Part shown: positions 38,312 to 47,188 of the stretch, in pieces
Layout of the letters: the number at the start of each line of letters is the position of its first letter
Numbering within the stretch: position 1 is the stretch's first letter
NCBI GenBank assembly: GCA_025362035.1
Contig: JANYIN010000074.1
Span: 1-64,000 of the forward strand
From: Gemmatimonadaceae bacterium
GTDB taxonomy: Bacteria; Gemmatimonadota; Gemmatimonadetes; Gemmatimonadales; Gemmatimonadaceae
Length of the DNA: 64,000 nucleotides
Direction: 5' to 3'
Translations under genes and position numbers: made by a program
Notes under the pieces: model-generated
Database searches by the model: none
Told to the model about the DNA's origin: nothing
Seen by the model: the letters and a program-made list of their open reading frames with translations, nothing else

Positions 38312-39232
38312 ATGACGGCATTCATCGTTCGGCGTCTACTGCTCGCCATCCCCACGCTCTTCGGGGTCCTTGTCGTTGCCTTCCTTCTTTTATATGTCGC
38401 TCCCGGCGATCCCGTCATGGCCATGGTCGGTGAGCGCGCGGACGAAGCCACCATCGCGAGGCTTCGCGCCGAACTTCGGCTCGACGATCCATGGCCGGCG
38501 CGGTTCGGGCACTACGTCGCCAGCATTGCCGGAGGTGATCTTGGCAAGTCCTACATCACGAACCGACCGATCAAGCAGGACATCGTCGAGCGATTTCCGA
38601 AGACGTTGCAACTGGCGGGTGCCGCCATGCTGCTCGCCACGGTCATCGGCGTCACACTCGGTGTCTTCAGCGCGCGAGCCCCGGGCGGACTGCTCGACCG
38701 CGTGGGCCTCGCTGTAGCATATCTCGGCATCAGCTTTCCGGTGTACTGGGTCGGCCTCCTGTTTATCCTGCTGTTTGCGGTCACGCTCCATTGGCTGCCA
38801 CCATCGGGGTTTGGCGGCGTGCGATATCTGGTGTTGCCCGCGCTGGCGCTCGGCATGCGGTCCATTGCGTTTCTCGCGCGGATGACGCGTACCGCCATGC
38901 TCGACGCGCTCGGCGCGGACTACGTGCGAACGGCGCGTGCCAAGGGGCTCCAGGAGAGGCTCGTGGTAGGGAAGCATGCGCTGCGCAATGCGCTGATTCC
39001 CATCATCACCGTGCTGGGACTCGACTTCGGCGCATATCTCACCGGTAGCATCCTCACCGAAACGATCTTTTCCTGGCCCGGCCTTGGGCGCTACGTTGTG
39101 AACGCGATCGCGCGTCGCGATCTTCCGGCCATTCAGGGATCGATACTTTTTCTGAGTGCGGTGTTCGTCCTCGTGAACCTCATCACGGATATCGCCTACG
39201 CCAAAGCCGATCCGCGAGTCACGTACGGGTGA
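38312..39232 (+). CDS. ABC transporter permease, DppB-like
   Basis: A 306-aa inner-membrane permease with about six helices. N-terminal FIVRRLLLAIPTLFGVLVVAF, the APGDPVMAMVG segment and the EAA-type cytoplasmic loop DYVRTARAKGLQERLVVGKHALRNAL are typical of the first permease in dipeptide/oligopeptide systems. It normally pairs with a DppC-like subunit and two ATPases; none are present here, and a MazG-like gene overlaps its stop by 4 bp (GTGA). The missing parts may be encoded elsewhere, or the operon was broken. Confidence 0.9.
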   Translation: MTAFIVRRLLLAIPTLFGVLVVAFLLLYVAPGDPVMAMVGERADEATIARLRAELRLDDPWPARFGHYVASIAGGDLGKSYITNRPIKQDIVERFPKTLQLAGAAMLLATVIGVTLGVFSARAPGGLLDRVGLAVAYLGISFPVYWVGLLFILLFAVTLHWLPPSGFGGVRYLVLPALALGMRSIAFLARMTRTAMLDALGADYVRTARAKGLQERLVVGKHALRNALIPIITVLGLDFGAYLTGSILTETIFSWPGLGRYVVNAIARRDLPAIQGSILFLSAVFVLVNLITDIAYAKADPRVTYG

Positions 39233-39561
39233 GCGAATCCCTGTCGCTCGACTCGTTTCAGGAGGCCGCGGCTCGCACGGTCAATCCCGCGCTCAGCAAC
39301 GAGATGCTGCTGCTCGACGCGGCGGCAGGACTTGCCGAAGAAGCGGGAGAAGTGCTGGGTCACGTGCGGAAGCACATCATGCAGGGTCGTGTCCTGGATC
39401 GCGCCGCAGTGACGCGCGAACTCGGCGACGCGCTCTGGTGTCTCGCCATGGCGGCGCGTGCCCTCGGGATTTCGCTGTCCGACGTGGCGCGCGCGAACGA
39501 GGAGAAGTTGCGCGAACGCCACCCCACCGGCTTCCAGCGATCGGATCATGAGAGCGGCTGA
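39229..39561 (+). CDS. MazG-like nucleotide pyrophosphohydrolase
   Basis: A 110-aa single-domain MazG-fold protein. The all-alpha NTP-PPase metal site is visible as LAEEAGEVLGHVRKH and the later RELGDALWCLAMAA (EExxE plus ExxD). Such enzymes hydrolyse (d)NTPs to monophosphates, for housekeeping or stress roles. The GTG start overlaps the permease stop as GTGA, so it is translated with the ABC genes although functionally unrelated. Confidence 0.85.
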   Translation: MSESLSLDSFQEAAARTVNPALSNEMLLLDAAAGLAEEAGEVLGHVRKHIMQGRVLDRAAVTRELGDALWCLAMAARALGISLSDVARANEEKLRERHPTGFQRSDHESG

Positions 39562-39859
39562 TTCGCGGCGCGCTCTGCGGCGGCGTTCCGGCGCCGACCA
39601 GCACTCTTGGTCACATCCGCTGAATTGCTTTCTGCAACGGTTCGTGCACTCTGCACGATATCGCTGGGTTTCAGGCGCGGTCGTTTCAACCGAATGTCGC
39701 GATCAACTTGACCGGTCGGCTTTGAGAACTTCCGCGAAGTGGCCTCCTTGACCGATCGACTCCTGAGCGGACTGTGCGGCGCGAGCGTTGCCTAGGGAGT
39801 GCGGCGGCGGGCACCTGACAACGCCGCATATCAGCGATCCCCACTTTCGGACCGTCCCC
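39562..39859 (+). other. Non-coding stretch before two lipoprotein genes
   Basis: A 298-bp stretch without a gene I can support. It contains TTGACC twice (39708 and 39748), but neither has a -10-like hexamer 16-18 bp downstream. Presumably it carries the lipoprotein promoter; I see nothing else in it. Confidence 0.4.
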
Positions 39860-40468
39860 ATGAAAAAGCCGACGAAGGCCCTGCACGCTCTACTGTCCGT
39901 CGCCCTGGTCAGCGCCACGATCGGCCTCGCGGCTTGCGCCCACGATACGACCGCCCCCTCAGCGTCCAGGCCGACCATCGGCGACGCCAGCAAAGCGCTC
40001 TCTGGCGCGGTCGACCAGACGTACTCGTGGACGGTGGATCCGACGAAGGACAGTCCGCAACTCGCTTTCGGCTCGAGCTACCTCGTGATCCCGGCCAACT
40101 CCATTTGTGCGCTCGCGTCGTCGTCGTACGGTCCGTCCTATTGGACGGCGCCGTGCGTTCCGGAAACGCAGCCGGTGACCATCACGGCAACCGTGCACAA
40201 CTCGCAGACTTCCAACCCGAGCATCGACTTCGAGCCGGCGTTGCGATACAACCCTGCGGTCGCTCTCCCAACGCTGCTGTTCTCGGTCACGGACGCCGCG
40301 ACCCTTACGAACATGACGGCGGTGAAATATTGCGCAAACGCGCTGTTGGCATCGTCCTGCGTGGACGAGTCGCTCAGCGACGCCGCGCTGACCACCACCG
40401 TCAACGCTGCGAACAACACCCTCTGGCGTCACATCAGGCACTTCAGCGGCTACATGGTCTCCGAATAA
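39860..40468 (+). CDS. Secreted lipoprotein of unknown function ending in HFSGY
   Basis: A 202-aa lipoprotein. Signal: MKKPTKALHALLSVAL then a lipobox IGLAAC with lipidated Cys near residue 31. The mature part is Ser/Thr-rich with two Cys pairs (ICALAS/APCVP and YCANALLASSCVD) that may form disulfides. It ends LWRHIRHFSGYMVSE; an HFSGY-like ending is shared with the next gene. The ATG at 39860 is chosen as the signal starts there. No enzyme motif. Confidence 0.75.
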   Translation: MKKPTKALHALLSVALVSATIGLAACAHDTTAPSASRPTIGDASKALSGAVDQTYSWTVDPTKDSPQLAFGSSYLVIPANSICALASSSYGPSYWTAPCVPETQPVTITATVHNSQTSNPSIDFEPALRYNPAVALPTLLFSVTDAATLTNMTAVKYCANALLASSCVDESLSDAALTTTVNAANNTLWRHIRHFSGYMVSE

Positions 40469-40539
40469 CGCGCCGCAACATTCATTTCGCCTGCCAATCC
40501 TCGTTCATGAGCGCCGACGCCGCCACAACCGGAGACCCC

Positions 40540-41127
40540 ATGAAGAACCGAATTGCGCTGTGGCCGATGCTGCTCGCCGTCGCCGTCAGCAGCGCCTGCA
40601 CCGCCGCGGACACAACGACGTCACCTAACGTGATGGCGGCCAGCGCTCCTGCGAGCGCGAGCAAGGCCCCCCACGCCGCGGTGCAAGTGCTACTTGACGA
40701 AGCCGTGCCGCAGGACTGGCTGGTCCGGGTGCTCGCGCCTCTCTCCGCCAGCGTACGCGTGGATGAGGAGACTGGCGGCGTCATCAGCATTCCGGCGACC
40801 GGCGCCACGCTCACCATCCCCGCCGGTGCAGTCCATGAGTCAACGGTCATCACGATGACTGCGCTCCCGGGTTCGCTGGTTGCGTTCGACTACTCTCCGG
40901 CCGGCACCAAGTTCAAGAAGCCGCTCAACATGCAGGTGGACCTCGGGCTGACCAACTGGAACGGTCAACCGTTCAGCGTCGTCTACTTCAAGTCGAATGA
41001 CGACATCGACGAGAAGCGGCACAAGATCAAGATCTCCGAAGTGCTTCCAGTCACCGTCGTTGGTCGGACGGCGAACTATGATCTCTGGCACTTCTCCGGC
41101 TACGCGCTGTCATCCAGCAGGCGGTAA
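40540..41127 (+). CDS. ZU5-like lipoprotein
   Basis: A 195-aa lipoprotein: MKNRIALWPMLLAVAV with lipobox VSSAC (Cys near 20). The mature part carries a ZU5-like motif (ISIPATGATLTIPAGAVHES, TMTALPGSLVAFDYSPAG) of the sort seen in secreted carbohydrate or scaffold proteins, and ends DLWHFSGYALSSSRR, echoing the preceding gene. GGAGACCC just before the ATG is a usable ribosome-binding site. Function unknown; a cell-surface structural or binding role is inference. Confidence 0.75.
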   Translation: MKNRIALWPMLLAVAVSSACTAADTTTSPNVMAASAPASASKAPHAAVQVLLDEAVPQDWLVRVLAPLSASVRVDEETGGVISIPATGATLTIPAGAVHESTVITMTALPGSLVAFDYSPAGTKFKKPLNMQVDLGLTNWNGQPFSVVYFKSNDDIDEKRHKIKISEVLPVTVVGRTANYDLWHFSGYALSSSRR

Positions 41128-41155
41128 GCGCTGCCGGCCCTGGGAGGTGAGTTGA

Positions 41156-41188
41156 ACAGCTGCGATGAACGCTCGTCATCGCAGCTGT
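41156..41188 (+). terminator. Perfect 13-bp hairpin after the lipoprotein genes
   Basis: ACAGCTGCGATGA and TCATCGCAGCTGT pair perfectly across a 7-nt loop. The stem ends 28 bp before the next start codon. Followed by GCCGTCTTTATC, so the T-run is weak; it may still terminate or attenuate transcription into the large gene downstream. Confidence 0.65.
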
Positions 41189-41216
41189 GCCGTCTTTATC
41201 TGTTCGGTACCACGCC

Positions 41217-44200
41217 ATGACGATCCCGTCGCCTCGACCGACCGCAGTGCCGTCGCGCGCACCGCACCTTCAGTTGGTGCCGGTGGCGAAGGCGCGGCTG
41301 TCGACAGACGAAATCATCGAACAGGCTCGGGGGCTGGAGCGGGAAGGGCGGCGGCACGAGGCCCGCGCGGCGTATGAGACCGCGCTGCGCAGCCTGGTGG
41401 GGCCGTCTCCCGCGATGGCCTCATCACTGCTTCGCTGGATCGCGCGCAGCTACGAAAGCGAGGCGGACTTTGCGGCTGCAGAGGACTGCGCGGAAGCGGC
41501 GCTCGCTTGCGCCGAAATGGCTGGAGAGCGCGAGCCCCTTGGCCACGCGCTCAACATGCTCGGCATTGTGCGACTCCGCCAAGGTCTCCTGGATCAGGCC
41601 GAACAACTCCTGAACGACGCGCTCGCGCGCGGCACCACCGACAGCAATCCGCGCCTGACTGTGGATGTCACCACGAACCTTGGCGCTCTCGCCAGCTGGC
41701 GTGGCGATTTCCGGCAGGCGCTGTTGCGCTATCAGCAATCCCTGGAGAGCGGCCGACTCCACAACCTGCCCGAGAAGATTCTTCCAACCCTCATCAACCT
41801 TGGGGTGACGAACATGGCGCTCGGGCGCCTGGACGCCGCAGAGGCCGCGTTTCTTGAGGCAAGTGGCATCGCCAACGTTCTCGGGGATCTCTCCTACCGC
41901 ATCCTGATCGGCGTGAACAATGCCGCGCTCCGGGTCGAACGCGGCGATTACGCCGCAGCGGCCCGGTATTGTGACGACGCCATGCATCTGGCCGAGCACT
42001 CCGACGATCTCCTCGCCAAGGGAGAGGCACAGAAGATTTACGGCGTCATCGCCCGCGAAACAGGCGATTTTGCGGCGGCCGAAGCCCGCCTCCTCGACGC
42101 GTGTCGCGTTGCGGCCGACACGAGCAGTCTCTCACTCGAAGGCGAAGCCCGTCGGGAGCTGGCGGAACTCTACGTTCGCCTGGGACGCAATCGGGAAACG
42201 CTCCAGTCCTTGAATCGGGCACATGCCTGCTTCACCACGCTTCGGGCCGGCCACGACCTGGCCGACGTCGGCCGTCGGATGCTCCGGCTGGAGGGAGACT
42301 TCCTCGGCATCGCGCGAAAGTGGGGCGAATCGATCGAATCGAAGGACACGCACACTCAGGGCCACTGTGAGCGTGTTGCCGATCTCGCCACGGCGCTCGC
42401 ATCCAGGGCCGGACTAGATGAAACCTCGCTGTTCTGGTTTCGCATCGGAGCGCTGCTCCATGACGTCGGCAAGCTTGTTGTGCCCGCCGAAGTGCTGAAC
42501 AAGGCGGGCAAGCTCACGGAAGAGGAATGGGCGCTCATGCGCCGCCATCCGAACGCCGGTGTCGAGATGCTTGCCGACGTCGAGTTCCCATGGGACGTGA
42601 CGCCGATAGTGAAGAGTCATCATGAGCGCTGGGACGGCCGCGGATACCCCGACGGGCTCGTCGCCACCGCCATTCCGCTGACGGCACGCATTCTCTGCAT
42701 CGCCGATGTGTACGACGCGCTGACTGCGAAGCGATCGTACAAACGCGCCTTTACGCATCTCGAAGCGATGGAGATCATGCGGCACGAGGTGGGTGCGCAA
42801 TTTGACCCGGCTCTCTTTGCGAATTTCGAGGACCTCGCCCGCGACGGTCTCGGGCACGCGGTCGTTGGCAAGGTCCGCGCCGTGTCGTCCGGGGTCATCG
42901 CCCGCAAGGTCGCCTTGGCGACCGACGAGGACGATCTCACGGGGGCGCTCGTGCGTCGCGCGTTCACCGAGCTTACGAATGCCGTCCTGACGGAGCGCCG
43001 ACGCACCAGCGCACCGGTATCGTTGCTCGTCATCGACGTGGACAAGTTCAAGGCCGTGAACGATTCCTACGGCCACCTCACGGGGGACGACGCCCTCTGG
43101 ACCGTGGTGGATGTCGCGCGCGACGTCCTGCGACCCGGGCAATACATCGGCCGATACGCGGGAGATGAGTTCGTCGTATTGCTTCCCGGACTGGATCTGA
43201 CGGCCGCCGCCGGCGTCGCGGAAGACCTCCGTGCACGCGTTTCGGCGCTCCCGGTAGCGGTCCGTGACGAGCCCTCGCGAGAGGTGGTCGTCACGCTGTC
43301 CATCGGCGTGGCGAGCGCACCGGAGCACGGCACCACCTTCGACACGCTCTTCACGATCGCTGACCGCGCCCTCCTCGACGCCAAGCGCGACGGTCGCGAC
43401 AAGGTGGTGCTGGCTGGCGGCGGCTCAAGTGTCCGACCGCGGCTCGAGTGCAATCAGTTCGTTGGACGCGACGCGGAACTCCGAAGTCTGCACAGGGCAC
43501 TGGAAGACAGTGCCAACGGAGAGCCGTCCATACGGACCGTTTTGGGTGAAGCGGGCGTGGGCAAGTCCACCCTCGTGCGCCAACTGCTCCCCGAAGTCCA
43601 CAGGCGCGGCGGCGTGCTCGCGATCGGGCGCGCACTGGAAAGCGCCTCGCCCGCCCCGTATGGGCTGTGGGTGGACCTGATCGCTCAGATCGACGGCCTG
43701 GGGCTCGTTCCCAATCGAGACTGGCCCCTGCTCGCGCGGCTGCTCCCCTGCCTGGGCCAGGAGCACAAGAGTGCGAGCGTATCCGCGCTCGACACGACGC
43801 AGCGTCACCAGATGCTCCGCGAGCTCGCTGCCTACCTGCGGACTGCGGGCGAGCAGAAGCTACTCGTTCTGGCGTTGGAGGACATGCATTGGGCCGACTC
43901 GGCAAGCTGGGATGCGCTCGAGTACGTACTCAGCCAACTCACCACGGACCGAGTCTGCATCACGCTCACCTTGCGCAGCGAAGACGCCATGCAGGACGCT
44001 CCGAAGGACCGCCTGCAACGCTTATCGCGCAACGAGCGAGTGCGCGAGCTCCGCCTCGAGCGTTTGAGCGTCGTTGAAATCACGGACTGGCTCTGCGCGA
44101 CGCTGCGCCACACCAGCATTGGCGAGAAGCTCGTGAACTTCGTGCTCCGCCATACTGAGGGCAATCCGTTCCTGGTCACGCAGCTGTTGCGCACCATGGA

Positions 44201-45998
44201 GCAGGAGGACCTCTTCACGCACGATGGGACCAGCTGGCGATGGACGCTTCCACACGCGTTGGCACTTCCGTCGGGAATGACGGACCTGCTCGCGCGGCGC
44301 CTGTCGGGACTGACCTCCGAGACCAAGCGCGTGCTCGTCGCTGCGGCCGCAATCGGACGCACCTTTGCGCTCGACCTGCTGGCCGACGTCGCGAAGCTCC
44401 CCATGGAGCAGGTGCTCGACGCGATCGACGCAGCACTCGCGTCGTCGGTCATCGAGGGCGCGATCGGTCGCGAAGACGACGCGTACCAGTTCTCACACGC
44501 GCTGCTCGTGGATGCGGTCGAGCAGACGGTGAGTGTCACGCGCCGTCGGCTGTTGCACGAACGGATCGGCGACGTGTTGCAGGAGCGCAATACGGGTGCA
44601 ATCGAGGCGATTGCATCGCACTACGCCAAGAGTGGCAATAGCAGCAAGGCGTACGCGGCCTGCGTGCGCGCCGCCGACGAGGCCCTGGCATTGTACGCGC
44701 TCGACGAGGCCGCAAGCTTTCTCACGCTCGCACTCGCGCGGGCCGCCGATGAAGAAGGACGCGCACGCGTGCAGGAGGGCATCGCACACGTGGCTGAGCT
44801 CTCGGGACGATGGGCCGAAGCCGAGAGTGCCTGCGCCGCGCTACTCGGCATGGCCGCCGTCACCAGCAATTCGCTACGCCACCTTTTTACGAGGCTGCGC
44901 CACATGCAGGCGCGGGCGCGCCTGGGGTACGACGAAGAAAGTGAAGCCGTCTGCCGCACGCTGCTCGCGGATGCGGAGGCACTCGAATCACTTCCCGCCA
45001 TCGTGCAGGCTCGGTCCCTTCTGGTTCAGACGCTCGTGCGTACGGGCGCTGTCGATTCTGCCATCCGCGTGGCATCCGACACGCTGGCGCTCGCGGAGAC
45101 CGCCGGCGAGAAATCGTTCGTGGCCGACGCGATGTACCGCCTCGCGATCACCCTGAACAGCGCGCGCCCCGCCGATGCCGACGATCTCCTTGTGAGGCTC
45201 GTGGCGTATTCGCGTGCACGTGACAATCGCGTGATGGAAGCCCGCGCCCTCCTGGCGCTTGGCGTGTCGAGGTCGCGCACGCAGAATGACCAAGCCGGTG
45301 GCGCTGCGTTCCGGGCGGCGCTGGCGATCGCGAACGAGGCTTCCGCACTCGACGTCGCGGCGAATGCATCCATGAACCTCGGCGTCATCGAAATGCGCGC
45401 CGGCGAGTTTGGGAGCGCGGGCGGTCTATTCAGCTCCGCCCTGCAGCTCAACGCGACCCTCCGCAACAACCCAAAGCGCCTCGTCGCGCTTTACAACCTC
45501 GCGCACATCGAGCGTGAGCGTGGCGATGGCAAGAGCGCGCTGCGCCTCTATGCGGAGAGTGCGGAACTCGCGGACGAGCTGGGCGCGGGAGACATCGCCA
45601 TCGGCGCCCTGGCCGGCCTGGGTTTGACCGCGCTCAGTCTCGGTGACGTCGCTGATGCCGCCGTGGCCTTCACCAGGGCGGAGGTGCTGCTCGGCACGCG
45701 CCACGACTGGTGGTTCCAGGGACGCGAACTGCTGGAGTCTCTGGCCGTTCGCCTCGGCGGCGAACGTGGCGCCACCACGGCCACGCTCGCGCGATTCTTG
45801 AATGCGGTTTCACGCCTGGAGGCGATGGAGAGCTATGCCGCAGCCTGGTTCATCGCCGATTGCGCGCTGAGCGTGATGCACCTGGATCCGTCAGTACTCC
45901 AGACCACTTTGCGCGTGGGCGCGCTGCCCGCGGTGCAGCAATACGCGTCCATGCGCGCCCGCTTCAACGCCCTCCTGAACATCACCGATCGAGCCTGA
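41217..45998 (+). CDS. TPR / HD-GYP / GGDEF / ATPase / TPR signalling protein
   Basis: A 1593-aa cytoplasmic multidomain protein. N-terminal TPR repeats (about 25-370) precede an HD-GYP phosphodiesterase domain with HD at 415-416 and HHERWDGRGYP (468-478), a full catalytic set. A GGDEF domain follows (about 590-720) with AGDEF at 648-652, then a STAND-like ATPase with P-loop GEAGVGKST (777-785) and LALEDMHWAD. The rest (about 1100-1593) is TPR-rich. HD-GYP degrades and GGDEF makes c-di-GMP; combining both with an AfsR/MalT-type ATPase is unusual. Start at the ATG at 41217, after the hairpin. No partner gene is adjacent. Confidence 0.9.
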   Translation: MTIPSPRPTAVPSRAPHLQLVPVAKARLSTDEIIEQARGLEREGRRHEARAAYETALRSLVGPSPAMASSLLRWIARSYESEADFAAAEDCAEAALACAEMAGEREPLGHALNMLGIVRLRQGLLDQAEQLLNDALARGTTDSNPRLTVDVTTNLGALASWRGDFRQALLRYQQSLESGRLHNLPEKILPTLINLGVTNMALGRLDAAEAAFLEASGIANVLGDLSYRILIGVNNAALRVERGDYAAAARYCDDAMHLAEHSDDLLAKGEAQKIYGVIARETGDFAAAEARLLDACRVAADTSSLSLEGEARRELAELYVRLGRNRETLQSLNRAHACFTTLRAGHDLADVGRRMLRLEGDFLGIARKWGESIESKDTHTQGHCERVADLATALASRAGLDETSLFWFRIGALLHDVGKLVVPAEVLNKAGKLTEEEWALMRRHPNAGVEMLADVEFPWDVTPIVKSHHERWDGRGYPDGLVATAIPLTARILCIADVYDALTAKRSYKRAFTHLEAMEIMRHEVGAQFDPALFANFEDLARDGLGHAVVGKVRAVSSGVIARKVALATDEDDLTGALVRRAFTELTNAVLTERRRTSAPVSLLVIDVDKFKAVNDSYGHLTGDDALWTVVDVARDVLRPGQYIGRYAGDEFVVLLPGLDLTAAAGVAEDLRARVSALPVAVRDEPSREVVVTLSIGVASAPEHGTTFDTLFTIADRALLDAKRDGRDKVVLAGGGSSVRPRLECNQFVGRDAELRSLHRALEDSANGEPSIRTVLGEAGVGKSTLVRQLLPEVHRRGGVLAIGRALESASPAPYGLWVDLIAQIDGLGLVPNRDWPLLARLLPCLGQEHKSASVSALDTTQRHQMLRELAAYLRTAGEQKLLVLALEDMHWADSASWDALEYVLSQLTTDRVCITLTLRSEDAMQDAPKDRLQRLSRNERVRELRLERLSVVEITDWLCATLRHTSIGEKLVNFVLRHTEGNPFLVTQLLRTMEQEDLFTHDGTSWRWTLPHALALPSGMTDLLARRLSGLTSETKRVLVAAAAIGRTFALDLLADVAKLPMEQVLDAIDAALASSVIEGAIGREDDAYQFSHALLVDAVEQTVSVTRRRLLHERIGDVLQERNTGAIEAIASHYAKSGNSSKAYAACVRAADEALALYALDEAASFLTLALARAADEEGRARVQEGIAHVAELSGRWAEAESACAALLGMAAVTSNSLRHLFTRLRHMQARARLGYDEESEAVCRTLLADAEALESLPAIVQARSLLVQTLVRTGAVDSAIRVASDTLALAETAGEKSFVADAMYRLAITLNSARPADADDLLVRLVAYSRARDNRVMEARALLALGVSRSRTQNDQAGGAAFRAALAIANEASALDVAANASMNLGVIEMRAGEFGSAGGLFSSALQLNATLRNNPKRLVALYNLAHIERERGDGKSALRLYAESAELADELGAGDIAIGALAGLGLTALSLGDVADAAVAFTRAEVLLGTRHDWWFQGRELLESLAVRLGGERGATTATLARFLNAVSRLEAMESYAAAWFIADCALSVMHLDPSVLQTTLRVGALPAVQQYASMRARFNALLNITDRA

Positions 45999-46055
45999 GA
46001 TCCGCCTTCGACACCGGACGTGGCGTTCGGCGGGGACGAGCCAACCACCCTCGCG

Positions 46056-47078
46056 TCAATCATCCTTCTGGCCGAATATCCCCATGTTGCTGGAGTGTCC
46101 CGGGCTCACCTTCTTTTCGGGATACATCCAATGCGCGGCCTGATTCACGGCGATCGCCGCTTCGCTGAAGCCGCACGCAATGAGTTTCAGCTTTCCAGGA
46201 TACGTCGTCACGTCGCCCGCGGCCCATATTCCTGTGCGACCCGTCTCCATCAGTTGATTGACGACGATTTCGTTCTTCTCGAACGAGAGGCCCCAGTCGG
46301 CGATCGGGCCGATGTCGCTCACGAAACCCAGCATCGGCAGTATCACATCGGCGAGGATCTCCGTCGTCGTCTTCGCCTTCACGTCCCGCAGCACGATGTG
46401 CGAGAAGCTATCGCTACCCGGCGCGCGGAGCACATCGGCGATTTCGTGGAAGACGAACCTGCTCGCCCGTCCGTTGGCGACATCCGCCTCGAACTGCGAT
46501 ACCGTGGCGCCGTGCGCACGAAAGCGATCGCTGCGATGCACGAGTGACACGTGGGTCGCGATGCCGGCTAGCTGCGTGGCCCAATCGAAGGCCGTGTCGC
46601 CGCCGCCGATGATGACCACGCGCTTGCCGGCAAATTTCATGGGATCCGTCACCACGTCGTAGATCCCCTTCCCATACCACGGCTCGGCGCACGCTTGTGG
46701 CAGGCGCCGCGGGGAGAAGGCGCCGATGCCCGCCGCGATCACGATCGACCTGGTGGGAAACCCGCCCGTCTCGGTGCGGAGCAGGAAGTGGCCATCGCGC
46801 TCTTCAAGGCCAGTTACCCGCTGGCCCAGGTGCATCGGTTGATGGAATTGCGACGCCTGCTGCGCCAGTGAACGGACCAGGTCCTTCGCGAGCACCTTCG
46901 GAAAGCCCGCGACATCGAAGATGTACTTCTCGGGGTACAGCGCCGCGAGTTGTCCGCCCGCTTCTGGAAGGGCGTCGACGATCTGCGCCGTCGCGCCGCG
47001 CATCCCCGCGTAGAAGAGCGCAAAGAGCCCCGTGGGCCCGCCGCCGATAATGGTGATGTCCTTGAGCTCATGTTCCAT
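46056..47078 (-). CDS. Ferredoxin/flavodoxin-NADP+ reductase, thioredoxin reductase-like
   Basis: A 340-aa flavoprotein of the bacterial (YumC-type) ferredoxin-NADP reductase family. FAD site ITIIGGGPTGLFALFYAG; NADP site VVIIGGGDTAFDWA; C-terminal FAD contact TGIWAAGDVT and a terminal aromatic segment. The redox CxxC of thioredoxin reductase is absent, which separates it from TrxB. It transfers electrons between NADPH and ferredoxin or flavodoxin. The start at 47078 follows a TATATT box by 7 nt; in-frame sequence farther upstream is unconserved. Confidence 0.9.
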   Translation of the reverse strand: MEHELKDITIIGGGPTGLFALFYAGMRGATAQIVDALPEAGGQLAALYPEKYIFDVAGFPKVLAKDLVRSLAQQASQFHQPMHLGQRVTGLEERDGHFLLRTETGGFPTRSIVIAAGIGAFSPRRLPQACAEPWYGKGIYDVVTDPMKFAGKRVVIIGGGDTAFDWATQLAGIATHVSLVHRSDRFRAHGATVSQFEADVANGRASRFVFHEIADVLRAPGSDSFSHIVLRDVKAKTTTEILADVILPMLGFVSDIGPIADWGLSFEKNEIVVNQLMETGRTGIWAAGDVTTYPGKLKLIACGFSEAAIAVNQAAHWMYPEKKVSPGHSSNMGIFGQKDD

Positions 47079-47085
47079 TTTTGGG

Positions 47086-47091
47086 AATATA
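47086..47091 (-). promoter_or_regulatory. Possible -10 box of the reductase gene
   Basis: On the - strand, TATATT ends 7 nt before the ATG at 47078. This would produce an almost leaderless transcript. A matching box on the other strand serves the divergent gene with the same spacing. No -35 is visible. Confidence 0.4.
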
Positions 47092-47175
47092 GTTTGTGGC
47101 GCTCGCTCGTTCGCAGGCGCTGCCGCCGGCATGGCGGATCGAAGAGCCGCGCCGCAGGTGTGGGACCGACTAGCG

Positions 47176-47181
47176 TATATT
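47176..47181 (+). promoter_or_regulatory. Possible -10 box of the cobalamin adenosyltransferase gene
   Basis: TATATT ends 7 nt before the ATG at 47189, mirroring the box of the divergent gene. No Shine-Dalgarno lies between box and start, which favours leaderless translation. No -35 is visible. Confidence 0.4.
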
Positions 47182-47188
47182 GGACCGC

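Noticed and set aside
39708-39776. Two TTGACC hexamers as promoters of the first lipoprotein gene
   Set aside because: No TAnnnT-like -10 at 16-18 bp spacing after either hexamer.
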